From positions 4,077,652 through 4,141,651 of the forward strand of contig BCJC01000001.1 of assembly GCA_001600175.1 (NCBI GenBank): 64,000 nt of DNA, written 5' to 3'. This document shows positions 56,601 through 64,000 of this stretch, piece after piece. The notes under the pieces are model-generated. The model was not told where the DNA came from, made no database searches, and saw only the letters and a list, made by a program, of their open reading frames with translations. How positions within the stretch are numbered: the stretch's first letter is position 1; every line of letters starts with the position of its first letter. Source of the DNA: Erythrobasidium yunnanense. Its lineage: Eukaryota; Basidiomycota; Cystobasidiomycetes; Erythrobasidiales; Erythrobasidiaceae. The position numbers were made by a program, and so were the translations under genes.

Positions 56601-58254
56601 GAAGTCGAATTTGGGTATCTCTGCCCGGCTCTTGCCTTTCCCTTTCACATCGTATTTGTGTGGTTCTTCGTTTGCTAGCGTCTGTTTCTTGTCGTCCTCC
56701 CTTATTCGCTGCTGAAGTAGCAGTGCAGCTTTCTTGTCGCGTAGGGTCTTGGCCTTCTTTTCCTTCTCCCGCATCTCCGTAAGATCAGGCAAATCCTCAT
56801 CTTCATCTTGTCCATCTACCACATCCTCAATAGACGAAGTAGCTTTCAGAGCTTGCTTGACAGGCTTCACATCGAAGACTTGCGAATCGTCCTGGGTCTG
56901 CGTCTGGGATTGCGACTCCAGGTAAGAGGGATCATATGAATCCTCGTCCATGGGAATATCAAAGATGGCGCTAGAGGAACCGATAAGAATGGGTGCGCTG
57001 TGACGCGGTTTCGCAGATAGCGGTCTCGCAGAGGCGGAAGGAGTAGAAGTTGGCGTAGCGCGGCTGAATTGAAGTGCAGCACTGTGTCTCCGGTTCGTGC
57101 CGGAAAAGGAGGAGGGCTTGCGCGACGAAAGAGTCTGAAATGCGGATGAGGAGGGTCTGCGATCGCATATTCAGTCAGATTTCGAGTGCTTTGTATGTAT
57201 TGATTGCGCTCACGCTTCAGTGCCTTTGAGACGAGCAGCTATCTCCGAAAGAGGTCTTGCTTTGCGAGAACGCGCTTCTATGCCGACATACTGATTGCGG
57301 ATCATGGCTTCGGACGTCTTGTGCATATCGTCTTGTTCAGCCTTTGACAGCTTCTTGACCTATTCGCAGCATCAGTATTGCGCATTAACCCACTTGACAA
57401 GTCTTGCTGCTCACCTTGGGTTCTTTGCTCTTCTTCGCCTTGCTCGACTTCTTGCCATCCTGAGACTCTCGATACTGCTCTATGTCTTCCGTCTCCTGCG
57501 TTTCTACCTCCATCTCTTCATCTGAGTCCGAAAGGATCGGCTTAGGCGCTTTCAAGGCATCCTCGACATCCGGCAGGCGTTCCTCTTCATCGTCCGAGTC
57601 GTGCATCGAGGTGGGTTTCTTGGTAGCCTCATCCACTGCTGTCACGTTTCCAGCTTCTTCTGCTTCCTCCTCTTCATCTTCGGAGTCGAGGATAGCTTTC
57701 TTGGATCTCCGCACGAGTCCTTTGGCTTTGGCAGTGTTGACGAGCTGCTCGCTTTCTTCGACATCTTCGTGCTCGTCGTTATCAAATGCTACTTGTGTAG
57801 CTTCGGAAGCAGGGAAGCGAGGTGATGTCTTATCGTTGTCGTTGTTCACAGAAGGACTGGAATCGAGCGCAGGAGAAGAGGGCTCCCTTTCGCGAGCGGG
57901 TAACGAGGGTAATGCCGGTGTCTCATCGTCTGCAGCGTTGTCGAATGCTTCATCTACATCTTTCATCATGTCTGCAATGCTTCTGCGTCCAGCGAGCTTT
58001 CCCGAGTAGCCAGAATCGTCGGCTTCGCTGCTTGGATGCGCATCATGGCGGACAGGCAGTTTGATCTTCGTGTATACCGTAGGCTCATCGCTGCTGTCGC
58101 TTCTCACGCCCGCCGTGAGCTGCGATAAATTGGTGAGTTCGCTGCCAGACGTGACGGCGCTGTCTTCAGGAATTGGTGCTGGTTTGCGGCTGCCATAAGT
58201 GCGCTTGACAGCTGGCGGCTGCTGCATCGTAGCCGTCGTCGTTTCCAGCTCCAT
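53691..58254 (-). CDS. MRC1: MRC1/claspin, mediator of the replication checkpoint
   Basis: One long gene of about 1,430 residues with few introns. The N-terminus has VKRTYGSRKP, then acidic, Ser-rich sequence and, after an intron, KKLSKAEQDDMHKTSEAMIR, the conserved 'kkLsk.e...mhk.t..~~R' element of Mrc1/claspin. A second half contains KPSLFNPKSGISKKAQDMHL and LLAKITAQNRAENERKK. SQ/TQ sites for Mec1/ATR cluster at SQSQTQTQDDSQ, STQSGEEEE, SLTQAF and DLTQTQV. The C-terminus is basic and ends RLAKARQKA, after an intron at 54032-53979. The protein travels with the replication fork (Tof1-Csm3) and passes the ATR signal to Rad53/Cds1. An MCB box lies upstream. Confidence 0.88.
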
Positions 58255-58321
58255 TCGGTTGCTGTCTGGCTACAATTCTGCAATGTTTCTTGGATTTCGA
58301 CCTTTCTTCGGGGCACGCGCG

Positions 58322-58327
58322 ACGCGT
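58322..58327. promoter_or_regulatory. MCB (MluI cell-cycle box) upstream of MRC1
   Basis: ACGCGT sits 68 bp before the MRC1 start codon, within the GC-rich run GGCACGCGCGACGCGTAC. MCB boxes are bound by MBF (Mbp1/Res-Swi6) and drive G1/S genes; MRC1 is an MBF target in fission yeast. The box is exact; its use here is inferred. Confidence 0.5.
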
Positions 58328-58584
58328 ACAGTGGAATGGCCAAAAAACAGTAAACAATGCAAAGTCATCGCGATACCGCATGCTACCGCATGACATTCAT
58401 GCGAATACAACAATAATTGATACAGACTCATCTCGCACCTCTCTGCATGTGCCGTCGCGCTCGCAGCTCGAGCTTACGCCCATGCCACCTCATCGTTCGT
58501 ATCACAGGCTCTGCAACCGACACTTTCAACCACCGCTGCTCCTCTTCCTCCGTCTGCTCGCTCTCCTCAGCTCCTATGCGTATG

Positions 58585-58830
58585 TCCTCTGCGGTTTCGA
58601 GCCAGCTGTCAAAGGCTTCATCCTTTTGCTCTCTTGACCGTTCAAGTCAGTGGGCGGATTCCATGTGAGCCTTGGGCTTTGTAAGCGCCCCCATGAACGT
58701 CTCCTCTGCTCTCTTTCCCGCACACACCTACAAAGTCAATCAAGCCAGACCAAGCTCTCAAGACCTTCGATCTGAGATCACAGTAAGCGTCCTGAAAGCA
58801 GTCCAATCAGTTAACAACTACAATCAGCTA
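58585..58830 (+). repeat. 5' region copy 1 of a tandem duplication
   Basis: This stretch, directly before the gene at 58847, matches 60285-60525 before the gene at 60532 closely: shared runs include TTTCGAGCCAGCTGTCAAAG, CACAAAGTCAATCAAGCCAG-like sequence and TTCAAGACCTTCGATCTGAG-like sequence, with few indels. It probably holds promoter and 5' leader, copied together with the gene. Confidence 0.85.
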
Positions 58831-58846
58831 TCAGCAATTGGTCAGT

Positions 58847-60025
58847 ATGAGCAACCTACCCGTTCACCGTCCTCCGGTTTCCAGGACATCCTCCAGTACA
58901 CCGCCGACAAGGAGAGCCTCCGCTAGTCAAGATCATCAGGAAGGACCTACAAGACCCGTTACAAAGCGGCAAGAATCGTATCACAACACAGCCAACCGTC
59001 CTCAGGTCACTTCTGGAGCTCCGCCGAACCGTCAGGACATTGCTACGAATAGGATGGCTGAATCGGGTCGGCGAGGCTCGACAAACAGTCAGAGCAGTGT
59101 CAGAGGTACTCGACCTGAAGCCACAGTTCCATCTGGCGTCTTATCGCGTCACAACTCAAATCTCAACAAGACGACCGCCCATGCCTCCCGCGCGCCTGCC
59201 TCAGTAAAACAGATTAGCCACCTCACCGATGTTCGATACGTGGGCATCATCACTGCGACGCATGATACTTGGGATCGTCAATTGGTGATTAGCATCGCGG
59301 CGGAGAACGATAGAGACAAGGAAGTGACTTCTGACCTTTTTTTGGCTGGCTCAACCATGCGTACAGGTCAGCACGTCTACTTGGGACGCTGCCAGCTGGA
59401 CGGATGCCTGAACATCCAGCAGTACTTCACAAGTGAACGCGAACCGGCTCAACCTGGTATCCGCAGAGGCTCGACCAGCAGTCAGAAGAGTGCCAGAGGT
59501 GCTCAAGCTGGATCGACAGTCCCACCCAGCGCCTTGCAAAATCAGAACCCTCGCTTCGAAGGTGCAAAGAAAGCCTTGGGACCATCAACTTCTGCCTCAG
59601 TAGAGGAACAGATCTCGAACCTCAAAAAGACCGGAGCTATTGGCTTCATCAGCAAAATATGTGGGAACAAGGTCAAGATCGTTTCGAGCGATGGTGCCAA
59701 ACGCACGTGGATCCTGGCGGATCGCGTTCTAGCTGGATCAGGGCTACAGGTAGGCCTGCAGGTCTGCAAGGGACTGGACGCACATTCCAAGACCAGAATC
59801 TTCACGCCCGTCGTGCCTAGCGAGGAATACGAAGGCCTTATCGTAGCACATCCGCCTATCTTCACCGGGATAGGAGTCGTGACCGTCCGCCCGCCAAGTC
59901 CCGGTCAACCTTTCAATCTTTCCTCCGACAGCTGTGAAGGTGCAACAAGGCTCGATATTGGTCTTCACGTCTATCAGAGAACGGCCAGTTGCAAGTATTT
60001 CACGCGTGCAATCGGGCCTGAGTAG
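58847..60025 (+). CDS. tandem paralogue A: unknown protein with repeated ~65-residue domain and RRxS sites
   Basis: A single exon of 392 residues from MSNLPVHRPPVSRTSSSTPP. The N-terminal third is basic and Ser/Thr-rich with repeated PKA-like sites: RRAS, KRQES, RRGS, and later IRRGS. Three copies of a beta-rich module follow. The first (YVGIITATHDTWDRQLVISI) and third (GIGVVTVRPPSPGQPFNL) end in G-Q/L-HVY...; the third closes YFTRAIGPE. The middle copy (GAIGFISKICGNKVKIVSSD) is more diverged. The pattern 'Y.G.I.a....... I.pp......S..f.gG..l..G.HVY.r....yfTRA..P' is shared with the next gene. It faintly recalls small OB/cold-shock-like barrels but matches no family I know. No signal peptide. 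Confidence 0.7.
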   Translation: MSNLPVHRPPVSRTSSSTPPTRRASASQDHQEGPTRPVTKRQESYHNTANRPQVTSGAPPNRQDIATNRMAESGRRGSTNSQSSVRGTRPEATVPSGVLSRHNSNLNKTTAHASRAPASVKQISHLTDVRYVGIITATHDTWDRQLVISIAAENDRDKEVTSDLFLAGSTMRTGQHVYLGRCQLDGCLNIQQYFTSEREPAQPGIRRGSTSSQKSARGAQAGSTVPPSALQNQNPRFEGAKKALGPSTSASVEEQISNLKKTGAIGFISKICGNKVKIVSSDGAKRTWILADRVLAGSGLQVGLQVCKGLDAHSKTRIFTPVVPSEEYEGLIVAHPPIFTGIGVVTVRPPSPGQPFNLSSDSCEGATRLDIGLHVYQRTASCKYFTRAIGPE

Positions 60026-60284
60026 CCCGGCGATGGCTACCTCCCATAAGCTCTAGGGGCATAGAGCGGCAACTACAATAGCACCAACGCGAAGTGGATA
60101 TATCGCGCTTTAGGAGTATAAGTAAGCTCGCTGATTGCATCTCCACTCCCATATTTGCTATCTTCATTTCACGTTTGCGCCCTTCTAGTTCCTAGATGAT
60201 CTAAAAAGGATTCGTATATGGCGTTTACGATCGTTGCTGCGGCTCTCCAACGAACCGCTCCCTCGCCTCAGGTTTTGCGCATGT

Positions 60285-60525
60285 GGTCTCCGCGGTTTCG
60301 AGCCAGCTGTCAAAGGCTTCTTCCTCTTTGTTTCCTTCGCCCTTCATGTCAGTGGGCCAGCTCCATGTGCGCCGTGGGCTTTAAAAGCGCCCTCCTTGAC
60401 GTCTCCTCTCCTCTCTTTCCCACACACATCTGCAAAGTCAATCAAGCCAGACCAAGCTTTCAAGACCTTCGATCTGAGATCATAACAAGCGTCCTGTTAG
60501 CAATTCAAGTTACAAATCTTATTCA
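60285..60525 (+). repeat. 5' region copy 2 of a tandem duplication
   Basis: The partner of 58585-58830, about 1.7 kb downstream. Identity by eye is high, near 85-90 percent, clearly above that of the two coding regions that follow. Confidence 0.85.
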
Positions 60526-60531
60526 GCAAAT

Positions 60532-61370
60532 ATGAGCAATTTCACCAGCCTTTCTGCATTCTCCGACGCCTGGAAGGATGCCTCTATCACTGCGCCATCG
60601 AGGAGAGCGTCTGTCACTCGATATCAGCAGAAAGGGCCTGCAAGGCCAGCAGTCAAACGACAAGACTCTCATAGGAACACGTCCAACAATGCTCAGCTGA
60701 AGCGACAGGATACCGCTGGTAGCACTACTGCTGGGCCTGGTGCCCGCAGAGGTTCGCTCACAGACAGAACAGTGTCACAGGTGCTCAAGCTGGCTCTGTG
60801 GGGCCAGCTGGCGCCTTTAAGCGTCAAGACTCTGGCCTCCGAAGGAACAGCGTCGATAAGATTTCATCTGCCCTAGCGGAATCGCAAGCGGTCGGCAGTT
60901 CCGTTGCAAGATATATTGGGGTCATCAGTGCTAAAGGAGATTTTTTTGGGGGTTTCAAGCTCAAGATCTCCCCTCCAGAACCTGACCGAGACTTCTTTGC
61001 TGAGTCCGTCGAATTCGAAGCTGGATCTACCTTCGAGATAGGTCAGCACGTATACCAGCGATTCGATTTTAGCGGCCAGTACTTCACGCGTGCCAGTCGC
61101 CCTACAGCTTCAACCGCCTTGAAGCGTCAAGAACCTGGCCTCAAGAGGACCAGCATCAGTGAGACGCCAGCTCTCACATACGTCGGCAAGATCGATGCGC
61201 AAGGCAACTTTTGGCTCGACGAGGCGTCGGTCAGCATTTGCCCCCCAGCGGGAAAGCATTTCATTCTTAAATCTGAACGGTTTGAAGGTGGAGTGAAGCT
61301 GCACATGGGTGTGCACGTCTATGAACGACCCGACGGTAAGTACGTCACGCGTGCCACAGGACCTCAGTAG
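60532..61370 (+). CDS. tandem paralogue B: same unknown family, frame break in the linker
   Basis: From 60532 (MSNFTSLSAFSDAWKDASIT) the frame gives RRAS, KRQDS, ARRGS, then leaves the family pattern after about 65 residues. A second frame (from about 60760) restores it with KRQDS, RRNS and two modules: ARYIGVISAKGDFFGGFKLK ... GQHVYQRFDFSGQYFTRASR and LTYVGKIDAQGNFWLDEASV ... GVHVYERPDGKYVTRATGPQ. Compared with paralogue A, one base is missing near 60755. It may be a real frameshift, a sequencing error, or be bypassed by a 41-nt intron (GTGCTC...TTTAAG, about 60779-60819) that keeps frame but is very short. It has one module fewer than A. Confidence 0.6.
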
Positions 61371-61621
61371 GCGCTGTCACCCTTTCTCGTCCGATTAGAG
61401 TTGTTTTCCTTAGATGTGTGTCAGCTCCTTTCTGCAATGCTCATGATTTGTCTGATATATGGACAGACTGTTGCTTAGGTGAATCGCCAGTCTTGTTAAA
61501 GCTGCATATCGATGTAGTGTTAGCAGATTACGATATCTCTCACCAATTACATGCTCGCTATGGCAGGTGGACTGAACTGCGAAAAGTCCATCACTGAGAC
61601 AGACTCCCCTCCGCGAGTACA

Positions 61622-62958
61622 TCACATCGGAGGCTTCTCAACATGCATGTCCTGATACGGCATAGCGGGCCCTTCTACAGCGTTCTGATCTTGATGAGAC
61701 GGATGGCCAACCTCTTCTCGCGTTTGCACATTGTCAGAGTCCACCTGCTCACTGGTGTACTCGAGTATCGGACCTTGCGCTGTGCCTGTCTCCGCTTCAT
61801 GCAAAGCCTGATGTAGAGCAGCTGTCCCAGGCAGAGACGTCACTCTGCCTTCAAAGATGTCAAGGGGCTTAACGTCTCTCATGCTGTCAATGAAGGTTTG
61901 CTCAGTGCGTAGAAATTGAGGTTTGCTGAGAAGGCCCACTTGTACGCTATCGCATTCTCGTCTGGGCGATGCACAAAGACCTGGCCAATGAAAGCGACGC
62001 CGCCGTAGAGACCTTTGGTCGTGATGTACGAGTATATAGGTGCTCTCTGATGCTTCCTTATACCTGATTCTGCCGACATGCCGTAGCCTAGTGGACCAGC
62101 CGCAATGGCCATCTGTATTGATGAAGGCGTTAGTCGGGGTTGCGGAATGTTGAAAGGTGCCTACCTCAGCGCCCAATGTCACTTTATGGGACATGAAGCC
62201 TTTCACTGCTGCATCTGTATTGAGGATAAGGACCGAGTTGTACACATCCAGTCCGAAACTGAAGCCGAGGGACAGATTGTTCGGGCAAATAAAGCTGGGC
62301 TGGGTCCAGGCTGCAGATTTTACAATCTGATCAGCGCTCAAATTGCTTGGAAACGAGCAGGATTGACGTACATCCATCGGACTTGCGAATAACGATGAGC
62401 CCTCCTCCACCGGAACCCCCAAGAGGGGGTTGAGCTGTTCTCATAGCTGTAAAGATAACGATGCCTTTTGCGTTCTGGCCAAAATACATCTTTTCAGCCT
62501 TGCTCCGTACAAAACGGCTAATCCAAGCGTACCTTGATGACAGACGGAGGGATCTTGCGGAACACTCTATGTTTCCGTGGCTTCTCTTTTTTGCCTGTAG
62601 TCGTACTACTGCTTGGCGCCGATTTCTCGTCTGGCTCCTCTAGAGTAGGTAGGCCTTGCGTGCAGAACAGCCTTAGAATCTTCGTACATTTCTCCAGTTC
62701 CAGCGGCCAGTCGCCCGTAACAGGCCAGAAGCCTGCAAATATGTTTCTTTAGCTCGAGAGTACGTCAAGAGTGCCAGTCATGGAAGGTATTGACACACTT
62801 TCGACACCGGCTTTGGCAGCCAGACGATTAGCATGCTTGCCAGCCCAGTCGCTAGCGACTGTTATTCTATCAATGCTCTTGTTGGCCAATCTCTTCCAGC
62901 TCCTGTCGTTCTTGAAGACATTTGAGCTCTGTATGTTTGGGTCAGTCGGGGTGGACAT
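61622..62958 (-). CDS. SYLF domain protein, copy 2
   Basis: Exon 1 MSTPTDPNIQSSNVFKNDRS ... NRLAAKAGVES splices to FWPVTGDWPLELEKCTKILR, then after VFRKIPPSVIK to AKGIVIFTAMRTAQPPLGGS, GGGGLIVIRKSDG, FICPNNLSLGFSFGLDVYNS, KVTLGAEV, AIAAGPLGYGMSAESGIR, APIYSYITTKGLYGGVAFIG and finally MRDVKPLDIFEGRVTSLPGT and a short acidic tail ending MHVEKPPM. Every block aligns with copy 1, in the same order, with introns at matching places. The C-terminal tail is much shorter than in copy 1 and has no Pro-rich PY motif. Lipid binding is inferred from the family. Confidence 0.85.
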
Positions 62959-63560
62959 AGATGGGCCTTATCGAGAGGTGGTTGAGAGTGAATCAGACGC
63001 TCAGAGGGACGAGATGGATGGTTCGTAAGAGGAAGAGAACAGATGTCAACCCGTCATCGCCTTGTGCTCTACGCTGTGCAAAGCGTATCGGCGAAGGAAG
63101 AGAAGCGGACTCGGACGTCGTGGGCACCCCGAACTTGGCAGATGACAGCCATACCAGTAGCTCCAAAGGTCTTGGTGTCCTTGCGTGCGACTGGCTTTCA
63201 TCGTTCCCTACAGGCTGAACACCAGTTCCAGACTTGCAATTCTGCACGGCGGGGCAAGATAGGTATTGTCGTAGCTGCTCAAAAGATGCTGCCTGTAGGT
63301 GGACAAGTAACAATGATGAGAACGTCCGCCTTTGCTGCTTCCTCTGTCTAACTACTCGTGGTCACGTGTTATGAAGCTGCAGACTCTGTGCCCAGTCAGT
63401 CAGGAACTATGAAGTGTCTGGCTCAAGGCTACAGCACAGAATGACGAAGACAGGAGCGGTTGCAGGGCGATCCTTGCCTGATTTCGGGGATGTTGGAGTG
63501 CTACACAGGAAGGGTTAGTGATACATAGGCATCCCGAATATAGGTATATCCTTCGGTGGA
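62959..63560. other. intergenic between SYLF copies 2 and 3
   Basis: About 600 bp. Short plus-strand frames (62961-63218, 63043-63351) show no motif. Probably the promoter of copy 2 and terminator of copy 3. Confidence 0.4.
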
Positions 63561-64000
63561 TTATATAGGCCTTTCCAACCGTACCGGAGGAGCAGGAGGG
63601 CCTGTTCCTGCAGCCTCTTGCTCCAGAGGGACAGCTGAAACTGCTTCCTGACCATGCGTTTGCGCGACTTCCGTAACCTTCTCGTCACTGTCATATTCTA
63701 ATGCAGAGCCTTGAGCCACGCCCGTTTCCGCTTCGTGCAGAGCTCGGCGAAGTGCAACCGTCCCAGGTAATGGCTGTACTCTGCCTTCAAAAATATCTGC
63801 AGGCTTGACGTCCCTCATGCTATTTATGACAGGGCATCAGTCAATATATCGAAGGCAAAGGTGCGTCTATAAGCTTACTTGTACGCTATCGCATTCTCGT
63901 CCGGCCGGTGTACGAAGAGCTGACCAACAACAGAGATGCCAGCGTATAGACCCTTTGTAGTGATGTATGAGAATATAGGCGCCCTTTCGTCCACTTTGAC
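63561..64000 (-). CDS. SYLF domain protein, copy 3, partial at window end
   Basis: Only the 3' part is inside the window. It reads APIFSYITTKGLYAGISVVG, QLFVHRPDENAIAYK, then across an intron near 63872-63819 MRDVKPADIFEGRVQPLPGT, VALRRALHEAETGVAQGSAL and a tail ending PPAPPVRLERPI. It is closest to copy 2 (HRPDENAIAYK is identical), so copies 2 and 3 come from a recent tandem duplication, while copy 1 is more distant. The SYLF core continues beyond base 64000. Confidence 0.85.

Noticed and set aside
57482-58009. Ser-rich plus-strand frame
   Set aside because: Antisense of the acidic part of MRC1 (GAA/GAC read backwards gives TTC/GTC and Ser codons).

Overview
The window is nuclear DNA of a compact, intron-rich fungal genome. 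Nearly every gene is split by short introns (about 45-75 bp, GT...AG with a CTGAC/CTAAC-like branch site). Genes lie on both strands with small gaps, and the gene set is that of a fungus: HSF-type heat shock factor, IVY1-like BAR protein, GARP subunit VPS52, MRC1/claspin, EBP2, OCA1, RRG7-like and SYLF/YSC84 proteins. Intron density and protein style suggest a basidiomycete, probably one with a small genome; I cannot place it further. No transposon, LTR element, virus-like element, CRISPR array or convincing tRNA/rRNA gene was seen.

Layout. 0-8 kb: 3' end of an arrestin-like gene, a mitochondrial rhomboid protease, a PY-motif membrane protein and a large polytopic membrane protein of unknown role. 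8-16 kb: heat shock factor, a holo-ACP synthase and an OCA1 phosphatase that start 25 bp apart, TRAPPC2L and a Cys-containing unknown. 16-25 kb: acetyl-CoA acetyltransferase, a CGI-58-like hydrolase, IVY1-like, a 1.8-kb stretch with no convincing gene, an epoxide-hydrolase-like gene with a GC-AG intron, and arylamine N-acetyltransferase. 25-37 kb: VPS52, two weak genes, a vWA protein, riboflavin kinase, EBP2 divergent from a DUF2423 protein, a nucleoside-hydrolase-like protein and an RRG7-like nuclease-fold protein. 37-48 kb: a glutamine-rich protein, an amylosucrase-like GH13 enzyme, a roughly 0.9-kb array of palindromic repeats, and a WD40 protein resembling a TFIIIC subunit. 47-64 kb: first SYLF gene, PRP31, a CaMK-type kinase with a 9-nt micro-exon, MRC1 with an upstream MluI box, a tandem pair of fast-diverging paralogues carrying a repeated unknown domain, and two further SYLF genes, the last cut by the window end.

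How they work together: most genes are unrelated housekeeping neighbours. Exceptions are the EBP2/DUF2423 head-to-head nucleolar pair, the three SYLF genes, and the tandem pair at 58.8-61.4 kb, whose upstream regions are more alike than their coding regions. The best candidates for something undescribed are that tandem pair with its repeated domain and PKA-like sites, and the palindromic array at 42.96-43.86 kb. Intron borders were read by eye from splice signals, reading frame and family motifs; they are inferences and not transcript evidence.
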